From positions 1 through 64,000 of the forward strand of contig CAZXPW010000006.1 of assembly GCA_964643355.1 (NCBI GenBank): a stretch of 64,000 nucleotides of DNA. Reading direction: 5' to 3'. The notes below the pieces were generated by a model that saw only the letters and a program-made list of their open reading frames with translations, had not been told where the DNA came from and did not search any database. The stretch comes from FEN-1350 sp964643355 (GTDB taxonomy: Bacteria; Planctomycetota; Phycisphaerae; Sedimentisphaerales; Anaerohalosphaeraceae). The position numbers were made by a program, and so were the translations under genes. Shown piece by piece: positions 28,201 through 35,057 of this stretch (position 1 is the stretch's first letter; each line of letters opens with the position of its first letter).

Positions 28201-28549
28201 TGCTCTGCGCATCCACCAGCCGAAAGAACCGAATCCTCGCCCCATTGCCGAAACCTGTTCCGCGAAGTTCAAACCAGGTCATATTCTCGAACTCGAACCA
28301 GTCGGCCCCGGCGGCCGTAACACGCTGGATCTCGCGAATCACGATCGGCTCAAATCCCGGATTGGGAAAAAGCTGATTGGTGGCGTTGTTTGTCCCGCCC
28401 GAGAGAATCCCCGCGTTCAATCCCAGCGGCTCGATATCGGAAGCCAGCGTATTGTCGCTGACAACAATCACCGCCGGCGCCACTGGGTCGGCCGCCTGAA
28501 TCCATGAGGCCAAACCCGCCAACACCCATGCACAAAACCGAAGATCCAT
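25256..28549 (-). CDS. Very large secreted clan GH-A-like glycoside hydrolase with Ig, FnIII and binding modules
   Basis: 1097 residues with signal peptide (cleavage near WIQAAD). Order: residues about 20-200 an N-terminal beta domain (GLNAGILSGGTNNATNQLF); about 210-300 a putative Ig fold (LPNAVAGAGYWTSVSAVGG, FSIIAGALPEGVTLDSASG); about 310-370 FnIII (PPTNVKTTANNGSVTLTWTA); about 380-575 a jelly-roll binding-like region; about 585-950 a TIM barrel. In the barrel E719 in IVIEIGNETWHN and E868 in LLAYEGGPSGYDH fit acid and nucleophile of clan GH-A, in a style like GH51/GH39 enzymes. The C-terminus is a beta-sandwich (NYSVIVLSRKLDG). The GH family cannot be fixed by eye. AAAGGA precedes the ATG at 28549 at good spacing. 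Largest enzyme of the operon. Confidence 0.8.
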   Translation of the reverse strand: MDLRFCAWVLAGLASWIQAADPVAPAVIVVSDNTLASDIEPLGLNAGILSGGTNNATNQLFPNPGFEPIVIREIQRVTAAGADWFEFENMTWFELRGTGFGNGARIRFFRLVDAQSKPLPFDPGSKLDVSRAHHVIDLGEAKVPMPDARRPMGGWVATKYGSTGFGGGEIRYNTSFTDPCYYAGDGETGWYVIKAVDASGNESPPSNEVSATPSAKSAGGPKLVGNGGNLPNAVAGAGYWTSVSAVGGVNPYQFSIIAGALPEGVTLDSASGILSGTVTAAPKDLSVTLQVKDAAGRADSRLFRFNAPADIRSDANKDAPQPPTNVKTTANNGSVTLTWTASASPDVAYYKVLRSDVPAAQQQERIYLDRKIEIRPGDHAFIYIRTDEMPATASHFRVRTANSGSAKSHAFSRDGWTCRTVPHPAPVPQEFVDRGQRCLEITSTVAAKSGGSARPVVFYPWQGYTGEDKWYSQLHPNTKYRTEVWLRQDGKLGDDGRVFFVLNGCYAELNAKIPWTTGTQWKKFSYEFTSPAEYPTKGGHSGPGLVFTGPGKLYVDNFILYRVDDDHTGPNVPVKFAFDEILASMPASGKKGCLRLYGMGFGDISMEANTELYGDSTYTADWYTAVNQSIHMTLPVQMEYALRTGNSPETRMVPMLTVSPDFFPEEWKAMVEFLGVPYDPTTDSPKSKPYAYKRYLQRGRTGKPWTEEFREIVIEIGNETWHNKALPQWDGFGWTGAVMQGGKEYGLFARFIIDETVMKMPEWKSLKLGEKIKWALGANYSTDLQWGYGEVAMAQGAGASYLGHANYVGPKWETGDAAEKTFTDDGVQKTLLGFWMNETAKDTVDGAAKSRDALNSQGKADYRLLAYEGGPSGYDHRDLTNLTSELYGKSEAMAVAAMDAWLHSSAVGYQHQCYLGYGSGYGWSSHTMPEAGGFRVHAGWLALKMRNRYAKGDRMIEATVESGPTLSLKGKDWPLVGAYAMKDSAGNYSVIVLSRKLDGRHSGADLGDGYTPVTIRLPFASAKKITLHKLAKPDGTPADPRDNNFESDKVAIVSTDIPVLAFNRNFAINAATGGGAKGLPPGGLYLYVFEGCRSAEN

Positions 28550-28570
28550 CGTGGTTTCCTTTGTTGTTCT

Positions 28571-29764
28571 TCAGATTGAATACTGTGGGATCTTCATCAA
28601 TTCGCCGTCCTTGAGGGCCGACCGATGGGCCACGATACCGGCGACGGTCATGTTCAGGGCCATCGCCACATCCACCCGCGGCCGGCGGTTTTGCAGGATC
28701 GCCGTGACAAACTCGTTCATCAGGTAGCCATGGGAACCGCCATGGCCTCCGGCATCGACCTTCGGCGGCAGGGACGGGCGGTGGGTATTGGGCAGATTCT
28801 TTTCGAGCCCTTCATATTTGCCGTAGAACGACCCCCGCTGACCGCGGATGCGTCCCTTTTCGCCGCTGTCGCCCGGGGTGTCCCAACTGACCGCCATCCG
28901 CGAAGAGCCGCCTTCGCTGGTGCGGAACAGGGCGATCTCGGTCCCGAACGGATTCTGATAGCGATTGTTCCGGGGCCGCAGATGACCGATCGTGCTGGGC
29001 ATTCCCATGCACGATACCTCGGTGAAACTGCCCTCGGTCACACCGATATAATAGGCGTTGGAATGCGTCGGGTACCACTGCGGCGGAAGGCCGACGCGCC
29101 AGTCTTTGTACGAGGGGATCGGCTCTTCCATGTAATGATAATATTCCCCCTCTGAATAGACCAGTTTTCCCAAACCGCCGGCCTTGTAGATTTCGCGCAT
29201 GGCGTGCAAGTCCTCGTGATAACACGAGGTCTCGAACATCATATAGGTCAGGCCGCTTTTTTTAACGGCCTCAAAAACCCGTTCGGCGTCTTCCAGCGAT
29301 CCGAAGACCGCCGGCACCGCCGTGGCGACATGTTTTCCGTGCTTGAGCGCTTCGATACAGTGCTGCGCGTGGCTCGGGGCGTCGGTCGCCACGAAGACCG
29401 CCTCGATCCGGTCGTCCTTGATCATCTCCTCCAACGACGGATAGGTCTTTTCGCATCGACACGCCTTCGATAGACCCTCGCATCGATCCGGGATCAGGTC
29501 GCTGACGGCGACAACCTCGACATTGGGATGATCCTGAAACCCGAACGCCGCGCCGAACTGGCATACGCCGTATCCGGCGATACCGACCCGCAGTCGCCGA
29601 TCGGATACCGGCCTCCAGCCCTTCGACGCATCGGGATCGGTCGGCGCTTTCTCAAATCCCTGGATCACTTTTTCCTGCGCCCGGACGGACTGGGCCAAAC
29701 CCATCGCGGCGGCGCCAAGGCCGACGGTCTGCAGAAACGCTCGTCGTGTAATCGATTTATGCAT
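28571..29764 (-). CDS. Tat-exported Gfo/Idh/MocA-family oxidoreductase
   Basis: 397 residues. SITRRAFLQTVGLGAAAMG is a twin-arginine leader. The Rossmann start is LRVGIAGYGVCQFGAAF (about residue 59), followed by VEVVAVSDL and VFVATDAPSHAQHCIEALKHGKHV. The usual EKP motif, whose lysine is catalytic in many members, is replaced by TAVPAVFG. The C-terminal domain contains GHLRPRNNRYQNPFGTEIAL and DAGGHGGSHGYLMNEFVTAI. Exported Gfo/Idh proteins are abundant in planctomycetes, and some relatives act as retaining NAD-dependent glycosidases (GH109), though no GH109 signature is claimed here. Its place inside the operon suggests oxidation or epimerisation of a released sugar. GAGAGG lies about 8 nt before the ATG. 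Confidence 0.88.
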   Translation of the reverse strand: MHKSITRRAFLQTVGLGAAAMGLAQSVRAQEKVIQGFEKAPTDPDASKGWRPVSDRRLRVGIAGYGVCQFGAAFGFQDHPNVEVVAVSDLIPDRCEGLSKACRCEKTYPSLEEMIKDDRIEAVFVATDAPSHAQHCIEALKHGKHVATAVPAVFGSLEDAERVFEAVKKSGLTYMMFETSCYHEDLHAMREIYKAGGLGKLVYSEGEYYHYMEEPIPSYKDWRVGLPPQWYPTHSNAYYIGVTEGSFTEVSCMGMPSTIGHLRPRNNRYQNPFGTEIALFRTSEGGSSRMAVSWDTPGDSGEKGRIRGQRGSFYGKYEGLEKNLPNTHRPSLPPKVDAGGHGGSHGYLMNEFVTAILQNRRPRVDVAMALNMTVAGIVAHRSALKDGELMKIPQYSI

Positions 29765-29800
29765 GTTCTTTTCCTCTCAAGTGGAAATTCGTGTTGGAAA

Positions 29801-31219
29801 TTATTGGCCCGGGGCCTTGTAGTTTTTGGCCGCATCGTCAAGGACCAGCACCCAGTCCAGATGTTCGCCGGGATCGGGGGGGAGAAATTGTCGCGTGCCG
29901 GTATTCGGGAATACGCCGATCTCCGCGGCGGCGCCGTTTCGGGGATTGTACCACCACGCCTTGACCTGCGGGCCGTTGATCACCTCCATGCGGACGGAAA
30001 ACGCGCGACCGACGGGCACATAGACCATCGCGTAGCTGCCGGAGCTATCGCGCGTGGCGGCGAAGTGATACCGTCCCGTCCCCGGCACGCTGGTGGGGAC
30101 GCGATCGGTAACGAGGATCGAGCTATCCGGAATCCGCGTCAGGAACGGCCGCGACTCCATCAGCCGCCGCCCGAACTGCATCTGTTTGGCGCCGGGCTGC
30201 AGGATCGCGTCGTACCAGGGCATCAGCGGATTGTTGATCGGCCCGCGATCGGGCGTCCACATCTGCCAGACGCTGTGATGACCGTAGGTGTGGCCGAACG
30301 CGCCATTGAACAGATCCCAATAGAGGGGACGACGAACATCGGCCGCGATCGAGTGGCCGAGCTTTCCGGCGTCAAACGAAACTGGATGATCTTCGTAGAT
30401 CGGCTCGCCGTCGAGAACGGGCTTTGTTGGCGTGCGATTGTAGTCTTCGAGGGTTTTGTCGTAGCGGCCGGTGAATTCGGCGACATGGCCGTTCTGCCGC
30501 ATGTTGAAATCCAGCCAGGGTTCGTCGTGAAGCCACTGAGCCGAACCGGCGCCTCCGGGCGGATGGAAGGTAATCAGGTGAGCGCCACCATCGCCGGCCC
30601 TGAGCCCTCTGGCCATCGCGCGGATAATTTCCTTATGCGTGTCATTCTCGATCGGGCGATCGCCGCCGAGGATCCAGATAATCTTTGCCGCTTTATACCG
30701 TTGTCCAAGCCATTGGCCGTAGGTCTCGGCGCTTTGCGGGGTAAATCCCTGCGGCCCGGCGCCCCATTTCTTGCTCCACTTGTCGCCCCAGGTTGGGAGC
30801 ATGCCGATAACGATGCCCTTGCTCTCGGCGGTTTTGACGATGAAATCGACATGCTGAAAATATGGTTCGTTGGGTTTGGTCGGATCGTTATCGATCAGGG
30901 GCTTGTCGCCGTTGGCGTTGGGCGTGTTTAGGCCGTCAATCTCGGCCAGCACGACCGCCTGTACGACGGTGAAGCCCTGCTGCCGTCGGGTTTCGAGATA
31001 CTTTTCGGCATCCTGTCGATTGAGGCGGTGAAAGAGTTCCCAGGCCGTATCGCCCTGCCAAAAGAAGGGAGTCTCATCATTAAAAACCAGGAATCGCTTG
31101 TTCTCTGAAACCTTCAACGGCCATCGGGACAAATCGGCGCTGGGCCCCTGCCAGACGGGCTCGGCCGCAGATATTAATCCCACACCTAATACAGCCAGCC
31201 ATCCTATCATGTACTTCAT
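29801..31219 (-). CDS. DUF4038/GH140-like glycoside hydrolase, paralogue 3
   Basis: 472 residues with signal peptide (cleavage near LISAAEP). LKVSENKRFLVFNDETPFFW and GDTAWELFHRLNRQDAEKYL open the barrel. The candidate acid is the Asp of KIIWILGGDRP and the candidate nucleophile the Glu of KPVLDGEPIYEDHP. GAFGHTYGHHSVWQMW and the C-terminal sandwich ending LDWVLVLDDAAK are shared with paralogue 1, so the two are close duplicates placed at opposite ends of the operon. First gene of the unit. AAAGGGA lies upstream of the ATG at 31219. An alternative frame or start is not needed. Confidence 0.87.
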   Translation of the reverse strand: MKYMIGWLAVLGVGLISAAEPVWQGPSADLSRWPLKVSENKRFLVFNDETPFFWQGDTAWELFHRLNRQDAEKYLETRRQQGFTVVQAVVLAEIDGLNTPNANGDKPLIDNDPTKPNEPYFQHVDFIVKTAESKGIVIGMLPTWGDKWSKKWGAGPQGFTPQSAETYGQWLGQRYKAAKIIWILGGDRPIENDTHKEIIRAMARGLRAGDGGAHLITFHPPGGAGSAQWLHDEPWLDFNMRQNGHVAEFTGRYDKTLEDYNRTPTKPVLDGEPIYEDHPVSFDAGKLGHSIAADVRRPLYWDLFNGAFGHTYGHHSVWQMWTPDRGPINNPLMPWYDAILQPGAKQMQFGRRLMESRPFLTRIPDSSILVTDRVPTSVPGTGRYHFAATRDSSGSYAMVYVPVGRAFSVRMEVINGPQVKAWWYNPRNGAAAEIGVFPNTGTRQFLPPDPGEHLDWVLVLDDAAKNYKAPGQ

Positions 31220-31442
31220 CAGGATCCCTTTCCATGATCGTTCGTTCCATTCTTGGCATTATCATCTTAAGTACCCGGCTCCATTTTGAAAAACGAAAAA
31301 GGGATCGCTGTTATGGCATGAAATCTGAGAACGACAGGATACCGGATTGAACTTCCGCCATATCCATATCCCCTCAAAGAAAAAAATCAAGTCGGACGAG
31401 CATGTGGGCGGAACGATATTCAGAAAACGAGGGGATAAAATT

Positions 31443-31497
31443 GGCGAGGTAATGGGTACCGTCTGGGGGGGAAAACGGAATCCCATGTAGCCTCGCC
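31443..31497. other. Imperfect inverted repeat / possible structured RNA or protein site
   Basis: GGCGAGG (31443-31449) pairs with CCTCGCC (31491-31497), and inside it ATGGG pairs with CCCAT and CCGT with ACGG, around a G-rich loop. No known riboswitch consensus was recognised on either strand. Confidence 0.45.
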
Positions 31498-31653
31498 GAG
31501 GTTTAGAAAAAGGCGAAAATCGCCCTCTATTCAGTGATTCTATTATATATCGGCCCTGAATTGTCCTGTCAATACAAAATGTGAAAAAATTACAAAAATT
31601 AACAAGTCCGGCGGTTATTATGGAACCTTGGGCCGATTTCGACGCCAAAAACC

Positions 31654-31682
31654 TTGCAAATTGCCCAGATTTCCGTTAGGAT
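31654..31682 (+). promoter_or_regulatory. Candidate sigma70-type promoter for top6A
   Basis: TTGCAA (31654-31659), 17-bp spacer, TAGGAT (31677-31682); each box matches 4 of 6 consensus bases. Transcription would start near 31689, about 29 nt before the gene. Confidence 0.35.
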
Positions 31683-31717
31683 CGGGTCCCAACAGGATTC
31701 TATGATGGAGATCACGG

Positions 31718-32812
31718 ATGTCAAAAACCAGGGAAAAAGGCGTTTTGGGCAAGATTGTGGACAATGCCCGGGATGTTTACGATAAGATCGTGGCTTACAA
31801 AAAGCCAACCATGTCCACCCCGGTACGGTCACTGGCAAATGTCAAATATTTGCCCAAAAAAGGGCATTTTGAGATGAATGGGCGAACCAAAGAGCGAACA
31901 TTGACTGTGGGAACGGTCAAGACCTTTGCCCAGACGCTGAAGATGATGGCCTTATCCAAGGAGCTGATCGAAAAGGACGACATGGCCACCAAGCGAGAGG
32001 CGTACTATATCTCGAAGAACTGGGGCAAGGCAGGATTCGACGAGCAGCCGGAATCGGACACGATCATGGACGACATCGAGGCGATGTTCGGGGTCAACCG
32101 CGAGCAGCTCAAGTTCATCCCGGAAGAAAAAGGCGGCGATGTGGCGGGCAAACTGATCGTGATTGACCATGACGCCTCCGGCAAGAGTCTGAAGATTGAC
32201 TGCACGAAGTTCGGATCGGGGGCGTATTCGATCCCGATCGATGTGGAGCATCTGAAGTTTCAATCGGACGCCAAGTTCATCCTGGCCATCGAGACGGCCG
32301 GGGCCTTTCAACGGCTGGTCAAATACGACTACTGGAAGAAGGTCAATTGTATTCTGATCAGCATGGGGGGCGTGCCGACGCGGGCGTGCCGGCGGTTCAT
32401 CCGACGGCTCAGCGACGAATTGCGAATCCCCGTCTATGCTTTCGTGGACGGCGACCCGTATGGGTATTTCAACATTTATCGCACGCTGAAAGTCGGTTCC
32501 GGGAACGCGGTTCATCTCAACGAGTATTTCTGCGTGCCGCAAGCCAAGTTTCTGGGCGTAACCCCGCAGGACATCAAGGACTACAAACTGCCGACGCACC
32601 CGTTGAAGGATGTGGATATCAAGCGAGCCAAGGATGCCCTCAAGAATGATCCATTCGTCAAACACCACAAACCCTGGCAGGAGGCGATCAACCAGATGTT
32701 GAACATCGGCCAGCGCGTCGAGCAACAGGCCTTCGCCAAGCACGGGCTGGAATTTGTGGTGACGACCTATCTGCCGGAGAAACTGGCGCACCCGGAGAAA
32801 TTTTTGCCGTGA
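31718..32812 (+). CDS. top6A: DNA topoisomerase VI subunit A (Spo11-like)
   Basis: 364 residues, the usual length for TopoVI-A. The winged-helix part carries the catalytic tyrosine in TKREAYYISK (Y97 most likely, Y96 adjacent). The Toprim part has E192 in LAIETAGAF and the DxD pair D244/D246 in AFVDGDPYGYFNIY, all metal ligands. SMGGVPTRACRRFIRRL and LPTHPLKDVDIKRAK are typical of the family. Subunit A cuts DNA as a dimer but needs the ATPase subunit B (Top6B) for strand passage; no B subunit is in the window. TopoVI is standard in archaea and plants and scattered in bacteria. GGAG lies upstream at about 8-nt spacing. It is followed 88 bp later by a YggS gene on the same strand. Confidence 0.93.
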   Translation: MSKTREKGVLGKIVDNARDVYDKIVAYKKPTMSTPVRSLANVKYLPKKGHFEMNGRTKERTLTVGTVKTFAQTLKMMALSKELIEKDDMATKREAYYISKNWGKAGFDEQPESDTIMDDIEAMFGVNREQLKFIPEEKGGDVAGKLIVIDHDASGKSLKIDCTKFGSGAYSIPIDVEHLKFQSDAKFILAIETAGAFQRLVKYDYWKKVNCILISMGGVPTRACRRFIRRLSDELRIPVYAFVDGDPYGYFNIYRTLKVGSGNAVHLNEYFCVPQAKFLGVTPQDIKDYKLPTHPLKDVDIKRAKDALKNDPFVKHHKPWQEAINQMLNIGQRVEQQAFAKHGLEFVVTTYLPEKLAHPEKFLP

Positions 32813-32900
32813 TTGTGCTGGCAAAGGACTCAACAGACCGATAGGATGATTTTTGTTCGATTTGGAAACGACGGTGGACGCGGGAATCCCGGCACCAACC

Positions 32901-33620
32901 ATGAGTAAAATTGCGGACAGACTCAAGATCGTTCAGGATAACATCGCCGCGGCTTGTGATCGCGCCGGGCGAAAGCCCGATAAGGTCCAATTGGTTGTGG
33001 TAACCAAGACCGCCTCGATGGAAGATATCCAGCAAGTCATCCGGTTGGGCTGTACGCACTTGGGGGAAAACCGTGTCCAGCACCTCAAGCAGGTCTCCGA
33101 AGAACTGGACGCCTATCTGACGGCTCATCAGGATGAACCGGGAATTCCCCAGAAGATCCACTGGCACATGATCGGTCATCTGCAGCGAAACAAGGCCAAG
33201 CTGGCGATCAAGACCGCCACGCTGATCCATTCGGTGGATACGCTTCGGCTGGCGGAGGAACTGAATACCCTGTCGGCACGCCAGGACCTTCGTACGGAGG
33301 TCCTGCTTCAGGTCAACTGTTCCGATGAGCCGCAGAAATCCGGGGCCCCCGTGGGAGCGGCGGTCCACCTGGCAGAGCAGATCGCGACGATGCCAAACCT
33401 TCGATTGTTGGGATTGATGACGATGGCCCCGTTGACCCTCAACAAGGATTTGGTCCGGGCTTGTTTTGCACGGGCCAGAGAATTGTTCGAAGAAATTCAT
33501 GGCGAAAAGATCGCCGGCAGCAAGTTCCGCCACCTGTCCATGGGAATGAGCCAGGACTACGAAATCGCCATCGAATACGGAGCGACCCTCCTCCGCATCG
33601 GCTCGGCGATCTTCTCGTAA
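32901..33620 (+). CDS. YggS/PROSC-type pyridoxal-5'-phosphate homeostasis protein
   Basis: 239 residues, normal for YggS. A single TIM-barrel alanine-racemase-like fold: the PLP lysine is in LVVVTKTASMEDI, followed by LGENRVQHL, IHWHMIGHLQRNKAKL, LLQVNCSDEPQKSGAP, LLGLMTMAPL, LSMGMSQDYEIAIEYGATLL and RIGSAIF. Family members bind PLP and buffer its supply; no catalysed reaction is established. The ATG at 32901 matches where homology starts; a TTG at 32853 with an AGGAT upstream would add 16 unrelated residues. Confidence 0.93.
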   Translation: MSKIADRLKIVQDNIAAACDRAGRKPDKVQLVVVTKTASMEDIQQVIRLGCTHLGENRVQHLKQVSEELDAYLTAHQDEPGIPQKIHWHMIGHLQRNKAKLAIKTATLIHSVDTLRLAEELNTLSARQDLRTEVLLQVNCSDEPQKSGAPVGAAVHLAEQIATMPNLRLLGLMTMAPLTLNKDLVRACFARARELFEEIHGEKIAGSKFRHLSMGMSQDYEIAIEYGATLLRIGSAIFS

Positions 33621-33635
33621 CCGGGGCCGGGAGGC

Positions 33636-33710
33636 AGAGGGAGACGGATATAGGATTTAGTAGATAGGATTTGGAATATTTTTGGGTCGCTTGTTCCTGG
33701 TCGCTGGAAG
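33636..33710. repeat. Phrase repeats GGATATAGGATTTAG and GGTCGCTTGTTCCTGGTCGCTGG
   Basis: GATATAGGATTTAG also occurs at about 5010-5023, with variants at 46693-46713; the GTCGCTGG phrase recurs at about 8004-8060. Lies between convergent genes. Confidence 0.5.
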
Positions 33711-33764
33711 CACCAAAAACGCTTATTTCCCCTGAACGCATATGTGCCCGGTTGCCGTTTTCCG

Positions 33765-35027
33765 CTATGGGGTCGGGCCTATACAGAAAAGGGTCTTTTC
33801 GGATCGGATAAAAAGATTGCCTTGCGAGATTGCCGGGCTGGCGCAGCATTTTTCATTGAGTTCATTTTGTGCGACGAGGACATAAGCGTCGCCGTTTTCA
33901 ATCACGAAAGTCCTGCCCTGCTCGGACAGCAGATAGATCTTGCCGTCGGCCCAGACCGGCGAGGCGGAATACTTCCCCCCTATCCGCTGCCGATAGATTT
34001 CCTTGCCCGTCGCGGCCTCCAGGCACCGTAACACTCCGCTTTCCGTGATCGAATACAGATGGGGTTTGACATAGAGCAGAGATGGAATCCGCGGCACATC
34101 GTCCTGGGTCTCCCAAGCGATATGCGTCGCGGTCACATTCCCCCTGCCGTCGGGCCGGACCGCCCGCAGCACGCCATCGACAAATCCCGAGCAGGCAAAC
34201 ACCAGCCCTTCGCCGATGACGGGTGACGGGACGGTACTGTAGCCGGGATTGGCGGCAGTCCAGATTAACTGGCCGGTCTTGGCATCAAATCCCTGGACCA
34301 CATCCCCGGCCGGGCTGATGAGCTGATCGATCCCACCGACTTTCAGGATCGTCGGCACAGCATATCCGATCCGCGACATCCCGCGCTTGCCCTTCCAGCA
34401 GACCCGCCCGGAGGTTTTATCGAGAGCCACGATCACGGCCTTATCCCACGGATCATACAGGCCGGGTTTGTTGTTACTTCCGGGATTGGTGTGATCGAGA
34501 GCAACGATCACGATATCCTCATAAAGAATCGGTGACATTCCCAATCCGTGTTCGCTGAAATACTCAAACTCCTGGTACTTCCACAGGATCTTACCCTCGA
34601 ATGATACGGCCGCAATGGTTCCATCCGCGGCCAACACAAACACCGACGAGCCGTCGGTCACCGGCGTGGCCGTTGCATAGGTATTGTTCGCATGTCCCGC
34701 TACGGCTGATGGACGGAGGACTTCATGGTTCCACAGGATCGCGCCCGTCTTTCGATCGATGCTTGCCAGCCGATACGACTTGCCGTCTTCGGTCGCCGTC
34801 GTGACAAATACACGGTCGCCCCAGACGATCGGTGACGACCAGCCCTTGCCGTCAATCGCAACCTTCCACGCGATATTCTCTGTCGCGCTCCAGGTGATTG
34901 GCAAATTGACTTCCTTGCTGATCCCCTGGCGAGTTGGGCCGCGAAATCCCGGCCAGTTTTCCGCCAGAGAAACCGGCACCAGGAGCAAAATGCATACGAT
35001 CATTGGTTTGACCATGTTTACGATCAT
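33765..35027 (-). CDS. Exported PQQ-like beta-propeller protein, copy B
   Basis: About 420 residues with signal peptide (MIVCILLLVPVSLAENW). The body is an eight-bladed PQQ-type propeller of BamB/dehydrogenase style: ENWPGFRGPTRQGISKE, IDGKGWSSPIVWGDRVFV, repeated blade ends of the type TGAILWNHE, GKILWKYQE, TGQLIWTA and TGKEIYRQ. No PQQ-dehydrogenase catalytic Asp/Cys-Cys active site or cytochrome motif is seen, so binding of PQQ is not claimed. Widely amplified in planctomycetes; role unknown. Three nested ATGs (35027, 35015, 35003) are possible starts. It lies 30 bp after its paralogue, as a tandem duplicate. Confidence 0.87.
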   Translation of the reverse strand: MIVNMVKPMIVCILLLVPVSLAENWPGFRGPTRQGISKEVNLPITWSATENIAWKVAIDGKGWSSPIVWGDRVFVTTATEDGKSYRLASIDRKTGAILWNHEVLRPSAVAGHANNTYATATPVTDGSSVFVLAADGTIAAVSFEGKILWKYQEFEYFSEHGLGMSPILYEDIVIVALDHTNPGSNNKPGLYDPWDKAVIVALDKTSGRVCWKGKRGMSRIGYAVPTILKVGGIDQLISPAGDVVQGFDAKTGQLIWTAANPGYSTVPSPVIGEGLVFACSGFVDGVLRAVRPDGRGNVTATHIAWETQDDVPRIPSLLYVKPHLYSITESGVLRCLEAATGKEIYRQRIGGKYSASPVWADGKIYLLSEQGRTFVIENGDAYVLVAQNELNEKCCASPAISQGNLFIRSEKTLFCIGPTP

Positions 35028-35057
35028 CCTATTACGACAAGAAGGGATTGATATTCT

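Larger units (their letters stand above)
8890..31219 (-). other. Predicted 12-gene glycan-degradation transcription unit
   Basis: Twelve same-strand genes from the GH140-like gene at 31219 to the NIPSNAP gene at 8973. Gaps are 36, 21, 32, 82, 14, 12, -4, -4, 18, 30 and 122 bp, and a strong terminator follows. Almost every product has an export signal. No plus-strand gene interrupts it. A promoter within 31220-31717 is expected, but I could not pick a convincing one. Confidence 0.7.
31220..31717. other. Divergent intergenic region between glycan operon and top6A
   Basis: The left half should carry the promoter of the minus-strand operon; a GATAAT at 31267-31262 (minus) could be a -10 but has no good -35. 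The middle holds an imperfect inverted repeat (31443-31497). The right half holds a candidate plus-strand promoter. No ORF here resembles a protein. Confidence 0.5.

Noticed and set aside
31443..31497. The inverted repeat as a named riboswitch (c-di-GMP, THF, cobalamin)
   Set aside because: None of the conserved core sequences of these classes could be found on either strand.
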